A stretch of DNA of 64,000 nt. It comes from Brachycybe producta (taxonomy: Eukaryota > Arthropoda > Diplopoda > Playtdesmida > Andrognathidae). Made by a program: the position numbers and the translations under genes. Below the pieces are notes generated by a model, which made no database searches, was not told where the DNA came from, and saw nothing but the letters and a program-made list of their open reading frames with translations. Positions within the stretch are counted from its first letter, which is position 1. Each line of letters begins with the position of its first letter. The stretch is taken from NCBI GenBank assembly GCA_036925085.1, contig JAUPFP010000015.1, positions 581,001-645,000 of the forward strand, given 5' to 3'. Positions 51,701-62,757 of the stretch are shown one piece after another.

Positions 51701-53472
51701 GCATAACCGAGAGCATTGGAGGCGTTACACTGATAGACGGCGGTGTCCGTTGTCGTCAAAGCCTCGATGATCATCACGGTTGCATTGATAAGTTTTCTTC
51801 GAGGATTTGCAGCTGCAACTGTAAAATACGTTGTTATTACGAAGAATGTGAAGAATTAACACTAAAAACACTTACGGCTCAAATCGACACCGTTGACGAA
51901 CCACTTGACAGTTGGTTCAGGTACTCCGAATGCAACACACTCGAAGCGAGCACTTTCACCTTCGGCTGCGTACGTAGGATCTGGAGAAGTTATCCAATAA
52001 GGAACGGCTATATACAGAAAGTGATTATAAGAATAAGGAGTGCTTTTTTTAACAGTACACTGAGAAGCACTTGGATTACATATTTACTGGTATCGTACAT
52101 TGAACAGTAATGGAAGTGGCGCACGACAGAGCATTTCCAATTCCGTTACTGGCAGTACATTCATACATTCCGGCGTCTCCGAAGTCAATGTTACGAAGCC
52201 TCAACGTCTTTCCGTAATTTTCAAGACTATAACGACTGGAATACAACCGTTCATTCTTTTTCTTCCATCGTATTTCAGGCAAAGGCCTAGAAAAATAGAC
52301 ACATTTAAAAAGAATTTCATTTTAATTAAACTCAATCCTTTTTGTCATCCCATAAAATAATATTATTCTTACTTTCCACCAAAAATACAATGAATATCTT
52401 GATGTGCTCCTCTTCGTGCCACAATATTCTGTGGCGAACAATACTGTTTTAGAGGAGCAATGCCCCAACCTTTACCAAAAAAAAAAGAAACAAATGTCAA
52501 CACCATCCCAGTACACTATTAAAACCCATAATTACGTTCAGACGGAATAACCGTCAGTTTAATCTTATTTCCAGTTTTGTATTCATTTATAAATACGATG
52601 GAGGCACAACAGGTATAGTAAGCGTCAACGGAACTGTCTCTCATCGACACGCTCGAGATCCGGAGTGCGCCTTCGGGATCGACAGTTGTACGAGAATTGT
52701 TGATGCTCTTGAGGACACCACTTGACGTTTGAATCATCCAGAAGATATCTGGCTTCGGAAAACCGATCGGAATATTGCAAGAAAGAGTCACTGATTCCCC
52801 TTCCTCGACCACGATCTCTTGCGGTTTAACTTCAGGAAAGGATCCGAGTTCTAAAACGACAAGACACATCGACATATATATAAGCGCGCCTAAAACGAAA
52901 GCGAATCATTTTACCAGATCTCCTGACAAAACATGCGTTCGACACGGACGTTCCGAATTTGTTAGTAGCCTCGCAGTGATAGTAACCTTCGTCTTCAGAT
53001 CTCGGTTGTGTCACGACCAACGATCCTCGGCTAGGTTGCTGTACTATCCTGTTACCTTGCTCATGGAAGTCGTATTGTTTCCCATTTTTGAACCACTTGT
53101 AACTATAATGAGAGAATAATTAAAGCATGGTGCGGTGTCGGTTGCGATTCCGACGTTAATACGAACGTAGGTGCCGGAGATCCGGATGCTTCACACTCTA
53201 GAACGAACGGTTTTATTGTGTCGGTGTGATCTGTGGCCACTTGAAACCAGAGGTCTTCCGGTGGCAGTTGCCTGAATATCGTAGGCGGCGATTCAACTGT
53301 TAAAAAGAGACATATGTCAAAAAATTGCGGACGTCCCCAAAGTTATTTATTTAAAAAAATACTAACATTGTGCACCGCATAATGTATAAAAGGTTTCGAA
53401 AGTCAGAAAATAAAACAGGAGGTGAAAAGAAAATGTTCGAAGAACAGATGAAAATCTCAATAAGATTCCCAT
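48783..53472 (-). CDS. Nrg-like: N2: secreted six-Ig neuroglian-like protein
   Basis: Exons: 53472-53367, 53296-53167, 53102-52915, 52850-52536, 52469-52373, 52286-52099, 52007-51876, 51818-51672, 51588-51025, 50959-50357, 50294-50176, 50107-49921, 49856-49734, 49634-49455, 49375-49103, 49039-48783; about 1202 residues. Signal peptide MGILLRFSSVLRTF to YTLCGAQ. Ig1 (YKWFKNGKQYDF, YYHCEATNKFG), Ig2 (SINNSRTTVDPEGALRISSV), Ig3 (IHCIFGGK then WKKKNERLY), Ig4 (CVAFGVPEPTVKWFVNG, YQCNASNALGYAFKDFY) and Ig5-6 (CVAKTRLDNVTARATLIVQG) are all present. FN3-1 to -5 follow with NGPGFFYRVFWKQ, and a sixth FN3-like domain ends LEADEDKID-stop. Exon layout is identical to N3. No transmembrane segment, FIGQY motif or GPI-type tail. 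GA donor at 49920. By family knowledge neuroglian/L1 proteins mediate homophilic neural and epithelial adhesion; a secreted paralogue as modulator is inference. Confidence 0.88.
49857..49920 (-). other. GA-AG intron, N2, FN3-3/FN3-4 boundary
   Basis: The exon ends CCCGAAGGAA and the intron starts GAAAGT. The acceptor CAAATAG precedes AGCCAGGACC. Phase 1 joining gives TPEG-K-PGPV. The GT inside GAAAGT would be phase 2 and out of frame. Confidence 0.8.
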
Positions 53473-55389
53473 GCTTTGTACAAAGATAAAAAGAAAATGT
53501 TGCTACTTAAGATGGTTAGTAAACAGCTGATTTTGTAACTCATTGATTATTACATGTATATATTTTAGAAGAGGAAAATTAAGAGAAAAACTAGAAAATG
53601 TTTTAGAAACTAGAAGGGTAAGCTGGGTAGCGTAATCACTTCAGGGCATTTTTATGCTGATATCCAGGGACGTTTTAGGGGCGTGCGAGGTGTACAAAGA
53701 AAACACACAATAATGGTTTAAAAAATAAAACATAAAATTAAAATTTTGTCAATTAGGTAGAGTTAAAAAAATTGAGTAAAATAAAAACGTACCTGATATT
53801 TTTTGTAAAATCATCATTGAATTTTGGTACAAAAATGCTAAGAGACGTCACTAACCATTTTGCATTGGGCGCCACAGCGCCTGAAATAACTGTTAATATC
53901 TTTCAATGTAAACTTTTTATAAAAGAGTTTATTTTCAAACATATATAAAAAGCTTATTTTAAAAGAGATCAACATGAAAATACCTCTTAAGTGACAGAGC
54001 TGCCCTTCTAGTTTCTAAAACACATTTAAGTTTTTCATTTTGCATCTGAAAAACAGAATAATCAAATTCAAGAGGCCCAGTTTATACTTTAAAGCTACCT
54101 TAAAAAAGACAACCGAAATGGCCTCTTAGCGGAGAAACTGAAAATAATCAAAGAGAAATAAATAAAACAAGAGTCGAAATAATATTCATAAATCAAAATA
54201 AAGCAGAAATGAAATTTGACACTCACATTTTCAAAGTGTCTAATTTATGTAGATGATATAAAATACACTTTATACTTGGAAGATTGGTCATCCAATATAC
54301 AGTATGTCTGCAGATCTAACCTAACATCCCAGATTATTATTGATTTATATTGTTTAAAATTTAATACCACAAAAACTATAAGAGCTACACGTTTGAAACA
54401 CCAATTGTTAGATAATTAACGAATTTAAAAAAACCAAGGTTTTTTTGTATTTATGGGGCAAACTTTCCTAAGAAGAGCTTAAATCAGGTGAAATCTTTTT
54501 AATTTTTGTACCGTTCTAGTTTGCAACACAATTTCTCTTTAATGTTGCTTCTAAAATGCCAAATAACCAGAGTTTGAAAATCAGCTGTTCATAAAATATT
54601 TTAAAAACATATAAAAATGTTGTTATACAAAAAATGCAATAAAGTCTTGAAAAAAATGAAAAAAGTGGTTGAATGTAAAAGAAATAACCCCAGAAATATA
54701 AATTCGAATTTAAACCTCCACTTTTTAAAGTGGTTACAAAATTGTTTCACTTTTTATACAACTAAATTTTGATAAGTTGCTAACAATCTACGAAGTTTTA
54801 AACATGTAGCATTTAGAATTTCGTAGATCTTTAATTTTGAACAAGTTAGCAATATCACACTTTATGCTTTGGTAATATACTTAAGAGACATACTGTATTT
54901 TCCAAACAGCTGAAAGTGTCCTTGTGCGTAGAATTGCTGTTTATCATTGTTATTTTGCCTATTAGGAATGAAATTAACTACATTATACAAAATTAAATTT
55001 CCTTCGAGGCTGTACTTTTTTTTTCTTTTTTGAAATACAACTGTGAATATGTCTATATAACACACAAGAAACATAAACTTTTTTATAGAAGCAACTTAAA
55101 AAAATATTCAAAGTTTGTTAGAAACTAGAATAGTAAAAAAAAGATTGTATTTTAATGGTGATATAACTAAATTTTTATAGCAGTTTGAAATTGCATGAAA
55201 ACATGAAAAAACAGTGTCCGAAATTTTCATCGTACAAAACAAAACAACAAGAAAGTATTATTTAAATGAAGTTGAAATTTATTAGAAAGATACATCAAAT
55301 TGAAGCAAAAAATAAAACAAAAAACAATTCAAACAGCTTTAAAATAGCTTTTCTTATAACATTTATTTCGACACCGATAAATATCCGTA
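53473..55389. other. Intergenic between N1 and N2
   Basis: About 1.9 kb without a supportable gene. It holds a family A element with an insertion (53601-54023) and an isolated TTAGAAACTAGAATAG end near 55130. A TTTATT at 55362-55367 (AATAAA on the minus strand) may be the N1 poly(A) signal. Confidence 0.55.
53601..54023. mobile_element. Family A element with an internal insertion
   Basis: The left piece (TTTTAGAAACTAGAAGGGTA to ATGCTGATATC) and the right piece (TTAATATCTTTCAATGTAAA to CCTTCTAGTTTCTAAAACAC) belong to one element. They are separated by about 230 bases (roughly 53665-53892) starting CAGGGACGTTTTAGGGGCG and ending GGGCGCCACAGCGCC-TGA. The insert resembles GGGCGCC-rich elements such as the one at 61957 in composition only. 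Confidence 0.6.
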
Positions 55390-58300
55390 TCAGTGCCAGT
55401 CATTCGGATTCCAGTTTATTTGAGTAACGTCTAACAAGTATTCGGTTTCTCTTGAGAGACCCTTGATCGTAACACTTTTGTTGAATGGCACGTCATTAAT
55501 AGTCTTCCATAACCTCTTCTTCTCACTGTACTTGACATTATAAGAGCCTTCCACATCATGCTTTGTATGCGAGTTCCAACTGATCCTTAGATCAACGTTT
55601 CCATTGTTGGATTCTACACGAGTCCAAGGAGAAGTCGGTTCGAGTTTGTCTAAATAGATCACAAAAGTACAATTGTAACAACAACTAAAAGTTCCTTACA
55701 TAATGGTTTTTACGGCCTTTCGTAAGATATACGATCATAATAATAAAAATGAGTACTGTTAAATACCAGCTCGCCTCTGCTACCTGTTTCGATCGTGTTT
55801 ATTTCCACTACGTCACTCGACTCCTCGTATTCTCCGTCAACTGCGACCACCTTCATCTCGTAAATCCCAGATACGAGCCCCTCGATTACGTCGTTATCAT
55901 CGTTCAACACGTCGTCTGCCTTTTGCCACTGTGTTTTTCCCTTTAGCCGGTACTGAACATAGAAGTGGCTTCCAGGATTCGTGTCTAAGTTCGGAATCCA
56001 AGTGACCACTATGGTAGTTCCAGAATTTTCCATCCGCTTCCACGAAAATGATGGCTTTCTCGGAGCTATACAGTGATTAATAAAATAAATAACCGAAATT
56101 GAAACTCTTGTACCGATATGCCGCACAATATGTCGACCATCGTACGTTTCGGAGTGTCACTCGCTGTTCTGTCTTCGACGAAGTACGGAGTTCCAAGTCC
56201 TGCTCCCGTTACGGCTCGAATTGCGATCCTATATCTGGTGTTAGGTTGTAGGCCATCCAGTTTTGCCGAAGTTGATTCTGGATTATTTATCGGCGACTTT
56301 CGCTCAACCATCTCATTTAATCTGGTATTTTCGACTGTTCAAAATATATTACCAGACACTCATTACTCATTTATGAAATGCATCAAAACTGATGTTCAAA
56401 CCTTTTTGATAGAATATGCGATAACCCATGAGGTTGCCATTGATTTCATTCGGTTTCGACCAAGTGAGCCACAGTGCCTTAGATCCCATCTGATAAGCTT
56501 GGAACGAAGCAACTGTTCCAGGTACTGTTTGTAGTAATCAAGTTCAATTAATCAAATGAAGTTATTTTTATTCAAGTTCAAAAATTAACTTTCTTCCTTC
56601 AGGTGTCGTGATAATGATGATGTTGCTCGGAGGTCCCTCGTAATTACTGTTAACTACTCGAACTCGAACAAAGTTGTCGGTGTAAGGTGTCAAAATTCCT
56701 AGCGAATACTCCGATACGGTTCCTTTAACGACACTTTCTTTAATATTTTTCAGACCTTCTTTTTTACTATATGTTTCCATCTTAAAAAAATTACAGAAAT
56801 AAAAGTCAATGTATAAATGTAAGTAAGTGAGTGAGTAAGTCAATGTAAATAAGAATTTCACTTTGTAACCCTTGAAGTAACCACGAACAGACTCTGGTGG
56901 AACTGGATCCCACGTAATTATAGCCGTGTTATGATCCACCACGCTAACCAATCTAAGATTCTGTGGACTTAAAAGTGGTTCTGTAAATAAAAATGACAAT
57001 ATTAATCAATACGATTCATATCTTAAAGGTTGTGTAATTTAAACAAGGTTTTTTTTATAAATATATAAAAATATTATAAAATCGGCTGTATTTTATGAAA
57101 ATATTGATTCATGTAAACAGATTTTTGTCTGTTTATGTTTAAATACTACAAACAATTTTAAAATATTCAATTTCATTTTCATTGGTAAGCGAAATTTTTT
57201 TAATTGAATATTTTATTATAATTGAGACAATTATTATTATAATAAATAATTTAAAAATAATCAATTAATTTTTCATTTTGTAAACATATTTTTATAAAAG
57301 AATAACATTTTTATAAAATTACAGCCGATTCTGTCAAAAGTTACGTTGAAGATTAATTGAAAGTCACAATTTATGACAGTATCAATGGGCCTCAGTTGAT
57401 CTTTGGCTTAAAGTTAATTAAGATCATATTAAGCTTGTATATATATATAATTTAAATCAAATAAACCTGAATTTTTTTTTAAATCATCGATTTTTTTTTT
57501 ACATCAATTGTAAAGGAGTTTCATACAATAAAAGAGAACCGTCAACATACTGTCCTCTCCTGAGTGACCGGTGACAACTTCAGCTGCAACGTTCGCTTGT
57601 CCTAGCTTATTGTGAGCCTCCACTTTTATATCATACTGCACATAAGTCGGTTGGTCCTCTACGATTAATTCGGTCTCACGATTATCGAGAACATCTTTGA
57701 CTTGCCACTCCGTTTCATTGCCAGCCCTCTTCCAATGCACTCGATAGAACAGACCAGGTCCGTTGTCTTCTTCTTCAAGCATTCGCTGCCACGATATGTG
57801 CAATTTGTCCGCATACGTTTCTCGACTTCGAACTTGAGTCGGATTACTGTACGGCACATCGGGTGGTGTTCGGCAAAGGGTGAAGTTAACACTTCGTTCA
57901 CTAGTTCCAACTTTATTGTATGCCGTGATGCCAAAAGTGTAGCCGATTGCAGGTTTGAGAGAAACCTCGTATGTCAGGTCTGGTGTCGGAATAACTTCAG
58001 CTTCAACAGTTCTCCAGTCGTAGTAACCCAAGCTAATATTGTACTCGATGCGGTACGATCGGATTGGATTGCCAGCCAGGATGGTTCCGTTTGGCTGCCA
58101 CTTTAGTACTGCTGACCGCTTATCAATGTTGCAAGTCACACTTGTAAAAATTGGTGGCTTTGGAACATCTACAGTAAATAATAATAAATAACATGATTTT
58201 TTTTTACACAAATCCGATTTTTAAAATATGAGGTTTCAAAATAAAAAGCTTGGTGGCAGTGTTTGAAAATGTTTTAGAAACTAGAAGAGTCAAGAAACAA

Positions 58301-60825
58301 ACTGACTAGATTTTCAGATTAATATCTTTAACGAGAAGCTTTTATGACCTTTTGAATGTGGCCGAATATCTTGGCTTTTCTTTCAATAAAAAGAAAGATT
58401 TTCCCTTTACTTTTTTATTTTTTATTGTAATTTAAATTTATTTTTAAAATTATAAAAAAAAGCTGGCATAATTAATTTCTAGATCCTAAAAACGCAACCA
58501 AACAAACTAAGTACCAAGTGAACCGTCTGATCAATATTCTAACACAAAAAAAAATGTTTAATGAATAATTGAACGCTGTTTTTCTAGGTTGAAACCCTGC
58601 TCTTGAGGGTTCAAATGTTCAAGCTGAAGTATTATGTTTTCTTTTAAAATTTGTAAACTTAAGCCCTGATATAAAATGACTGTAAACTTTTTTGTAAACT
58701 ATACACAAATAAATAATTAATTAATTTAAATTTAATAACTAATTATAATAAATTTAAAATGATATAATTATCATTTTTAAGTATGTCACAAGAAGCATGT
58801 TTTAAAAGATATCCCCAGGAAAACATTTTTATAAATATTAACCTACTATTCTAGTTTATAACAAACTTCGATTTTTCTCAAAATGGTTGAAAGCAAACTT
58901 TTGTTTAGATTAATTCAAAATTTCTTAGAAAGTAGAATATTAGGTGAATATTTTTATGATGTGTTTTAAAACAATCTTTTCAAAATTACTTTTCATTAAT
59001 TCTTGATGCAAAAATCGAGTAGAATTTCATCATTTTCAAATTGCAATAAAAAGTATATTTTTGAAGATAATACCGTGAAAATAATTTTAGCATATGCGCC
59101 TGGTATTCTAGTTTCTAGTAAATCTCGAAAGTTTTGCTTAAAATCTGCTTCTAAAAAAGTTTACATAAAATTTTATACATCCTAGAAATTTCTGTCAAGC
59201 CACAATTTAAGTTTATTGAACGTTAAAGCGAACCATGAACGGTGAGAGTGGCTTGAGCCGTCACATTGTCCATTCTAGTCTTTGCAATACATTTGTACAC
59301 TCCAGAGTCCGCGTCTGTCGTCCAAAAGACGGCTAACGATCTATCCACCTTCATAAATGTTTTCCCACTGTCACTCCTGGTATCAATCTTCGCTCCATTG
59401 AAATACCACTCGACAACCGTAGTTAAGTTATCATCCGAAGCAACTTCACAGAGAAAAACAGCATTGTCCCCGGCAGTCACTTCGATGTCTTCTGGAGGCG
59501 TTGTAATCCTCGTCTTTTCTCGAACCACGAGATGACCATCTGAATTTCCAGAAACATATTCCCCAATTAGATTTGCCACGATACAAGTATATTGCCCCTC
59601 ATCAGTGTCCAAAACATTCGAAATGTGCAAATCTCCATTCGGCTCAACTGTGAAGCGTTTTCCTTCCAATTTGGAACCATCACGAGTCCACTTTACGTAT
59701 GCACTCGGAAACGCAACGAAACGGCAGCGAAGCGTGACGGCAGTTCCTTGCATGACCTCGTACAATTCTTTGGGAGGTTCGGTTATGATTGGAATGATAT
59801 CTGAAAATGAATTAAGTGAATATCATAAAAAGCATCATAACAATAAATATAACGAAACCTACAAAGAACATTGAGATAAAAATTCCTGAGTATAAGGCCA
59901 GCACTACTGGAGGCACGGCACTGATAAACAGCTGTATCGGTAAAGTCCAGATCCTTGATGGTCAGCACGGTCGGACTGACAAGCTTCCTTCGAGGATTGG
60001 CAGCAGCAACTGTAAAATATATTATAATTTTCAAGACATCCACTAAGTTTGAAATTAATAAAATGATGCTTACGGCTCAACTTGACACCGTTGACGAGCC
60101 ATTCGACGGATGGTTGCGGATCACCCGAAGCAACACACTCGAAGCGGACATCTTCATATCGGTCGACGTTTGTGTCGTTCGGAACAGTGATCCAACGAGG
60201 AGCACCTAACAAAATCTAATGTGAAACGCAGGTTGTCTACATTTGAGACAAAGAAAACGAAAACTAACCAAATTTCTTAACAGAAGCAGAATTGGACACC
60301 GAAGTACCATACTTATTGGTGGCCTCACAGTGGTAAACTCCCTCATCTCGAGGTGTAGGATGAGACACAACCAGAGTACCCTTATACCGATTCCGCAATG
60401 TCCATCGAGGTTTTGACTCATAGTCGAATTGCTGGCCGTTCTTGAACCACTTATAACTGTACATGCAAATTACTGACAAAGTCAAACTCTAAACAATTGA
60501 GTCAATGTACTTACGTCGGGTGTGGATTTCCAGTGGCCTCACATTCTAATACTAATGTTTCAGTACCCTCCTCCTTGCCTTCTTTGGTGGCCACCTGAAA
60601 TCGAATGCCTTCAGATGGTGGTTCTTTGAAAAACGAAGGTGGTGATTGAACTTAAAGATAAAATAAATCAAGGTCTTTAATTTAGAGCTGTTACTGTTAT
60701 AATATAATGTGAAACTCACTTTCGTCACGACTTAACTCTGCCAAAGTTCCATAGATTAAAATGCCAAAAAGAACGATTCGGAAAGTATGGCACCTCCCAA
60801 GACTTAACCATGTTTCAAATCCCAT
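55390..60825 (-). CDS. Nrg-like: N1: secreted four-Ig neuroglian-like protein
   Basis: Exons: 60825-60720, 60650-60515, 60456-60269, 60205-60074, 60009-59863, 59800-59234, 58168-57551, 56980-56862, 56780-56594, 56524-56402, 56334-56146, 56065-55784, 55649-55390; about 1017 residues. Signal peptide MGFETWLSLGRCHTFRIVLF to YGTLAELS. Ig1 (YKWFKNGQQFDY, YHCEATNKYGTSVSN) is followed directly by the Ig4-type module (CVASGDPQPSVEWLVNG, VYQCRASSSAG); Ig2 and Ig3 exons found in N2 and N3 are absent. Ig5-6 share an exon (CIAKTRMDNVTAQATLTVHG). FN3-1/-2 carry NGPGLFYRVHWKR; FN3-3 to -5 follow with NPGSHFYVQYRLKGKTQW; the sixth FN3-like domain (VDLRISWNSHTK, IKGLSRETEYLL) ends NWNPNDWH-stop. No membrane or GPI-type tail. 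GA donor at 56593. This is the most upstream gene of the array. Confidence 0.87.
56525..56593 (-). other. GA-AG intron, N1, FN3-3/FN3-4 boundary
   Basis: The exon ends CCTGAAGGAA and the intron starts GAAAGT. The acceptor ACAAACAG precedes TACCTGGAAC. Phase 1 joining gives TPEG-I-PGTV and continues into WLTWSKPNEINGN. Confidence 0.8.
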
Positions 60826-61945
60826 GTTTTACGGTCTCTGTGAGTTAACGAGATCTGTCGTAAACCTACATGAAGAAAATTTAAAGTATAAATGTAGATT
60901 ATAAAACCATTAATTTGTGATGTCTCCATACAAATTATATTATTATACTTTCAAACATAGCATATCGTCTGCACTTTATCTCTATGAAATTGAATACAGT
61001 ATAACAAATATTATTCAAAAACACTTTAATTTGAGTTTGACCCAGACATAAGTTTTTGTACTTTACACATTGGCATTTGTTTTTTTTGTATTTAAGACAG
61101 GACACAAGTGGACATTTAAATTGCAATGCAACTCGTTGTGCGTCAACTAGTGAACACAACTCTTAGCGAGATATGTCACTTAAGAGTGTTGCACACTAGT
61201 TGATGCACTTAATCACAGTGTAAACTAGGTAGTGATTCAAGCACAACATAATTTTGCCAGAGTTTCATTAATTAAAATGCTGAAAAGAACGGTTCAGTTC
61301 TCATGTTTTATGATTGCTATGACTTAAAAAGATTTGTTGTCAACCAATATGAAGAAAAATTAAAAAGCACAAATGAAGGTTGAAACCATCAATTTTTGAA
61401 GTGTCCTTACAAATTAATGAATTTTATCACCATAAACTTGAATTTTACATAAACATTATTCAAAAACACTCTTAATTTGTCTTTGATCCGAATATAAGTT
61501 GTACTTTGCACCTATAGGTCCTAGACCTGATTTTTTTGTTTTTAAGACAGGATTCATTAGACACAACATGTATGGATTAAAATACATCAACCAGTTGAAC
61601 TGCAATTCAAACTCCATTGAACACACATCTGTTTATGCAATTTGAACTGCAGCGCAACTCAAGGCCAATTAATCAAAGAACGGTCCTGGTGTTTGAAATT
61701 TTTTTAGGTATGCATTAGGACCCCTACAAATTGGAGATCCTAGGCCTAAAAATTATATTTATGACGATAATATTATGCTTCGTACACTTTATCGCCATGA
61801 AATCGAATATTATATAAATTTTAATCAAAACTCCTTTAATTTGTTTTGGAACCACACAGATATATAATTAATTTAAAGTTGTACTCTTCACCTAGGCCTT
61901 TGTTTATGGCTTTTGCGACGGGACACAAGTGGCCACATCCAAGCG
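60826..61945. repeat. Tandemly repeated 5' flank of N1 with decayed exon
   Basis: Three diverged copies of one segment lie at about 60890-61150, 61240-61560 and 61770-61940. Landmarks are an ACTTTATC-ATGAAAT start, ATTATTCAAAAACACT, TTTAATTTG, and AAGACAGGACACAAGTGG. The middle copy also contains, at about 61256-61325, a degenerate version of the N1 signal-peptide exon (AATGCTGAAAAGAACGGTTC compared with AATGCCAAAAAGAACGATTC). No intact exon remains there. Confidence 0.65.
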
Positions 61946-61956
61946 GCGCCTTTAAC

Positions 61957-62212
61957 CAGTGCCGGCCTTAGCCTCCTTGGCGCCCTGAGGCAGATTTTTT
62001 CAGGGCGCGCCCCATTCAAAATGAAAAAATGCTGTTTCATGATATTATCTCGTTCTCGAGTTGTTCTGTTTACAATGTGAAAAGATGTTTCGACCCAATA
62101 AACATAATATAAAAAAATTTAAGAGGGGCGCCCCAAAACTCGCACCGCACCCCAACCCTGCTCAGCGCCTTCGTGCGGTGCAAGACCGCGCCACTCCCTA
62201 AGGCCGGCACTA
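61957..62212. mobile_element. Non-autonomous hAT-type element with 8-bp TSD
   Basis: The terminal inverted repeats are CAGTGCCGGCCTTAG and CTAAGGCCGGCACTA. The element is flanked by the direct repeat CCTTTAAC (61949-61956 and 62213-62220). An 8-bp duplication and CAG-like ends are the hallmarks of the hAT superfamily. The interior is non-coding and GGGCGCC-rich. Confidence 0.85.
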
Positions 62213-62357
62213 CCTTTAACATATATAAAAGTAACGTAAAATACAGTAGACATAATTACAACAAAGATTGCATTAATTTATTATACCCATTGATAAAAAA
62301 GGCCCTACGCAAAGGTCTAAGTTGCATATATATTTGCATTTTAGCATTTGGATGATA

Positions 62358-62757
62358 CGGAGCCCTGTTGAGGACATTGAAATAAATAAATTTGACTCGG
62401 ACTCTTTCAAAATCTCGAGATCTCGACTTACTGTCTCGAGATCTCGACTTACTGTCTCGAGATCTCGACTTACTGTCTCGAGATCTCGACTTACTGTCTC
62501 GAGATCTCGACTTACTGTCTCGAGATCTCGACTTACTGTCTCGAGATCTCGACTTATATTCTAGACTTACGCTTCAAATCACTGTATACATCTGCAGAAG
62601 TTAAGTACCTAACCTAACAGTACTTAACTTCTGCAGATGTATAAAGTGATTTGAAGCGTAAGTCTAGTATATAAGTCGAGATCTCGAGATAGTAAGTCGA
62701 GATTTTGAAAGAGTCCGAGTCAAATTTATTTATTTCAATGTCCTCAACAGGGCTCCG
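62358..62757. mobile_element. TA-flanked palindromic element with repeat expansion
   Basis: The ends CGGAGCCCTGTTGAGGACAT and its reverse complement (ATGTCCTCAACAGGGCTCCG) are flanked by TA on both sides, as expected for Tc1/mariner-type insertion. The arms extend through the whole element to a central ACCTAACCTAAC loop near 62610. The left arm contains seven tandem 21-base units (TCTCGAGATCTCGACTTACTG); the right arm has about one. Long frames across this part are repeat by-products. Confidence 0.85.

Noticed and set aside
62322..62604. Repetitive open frames (SRSRLTV and SRDLDLL repeats)
   Set aside because: They are translations of the 21-base repeat in a palindromic element, not a gene.
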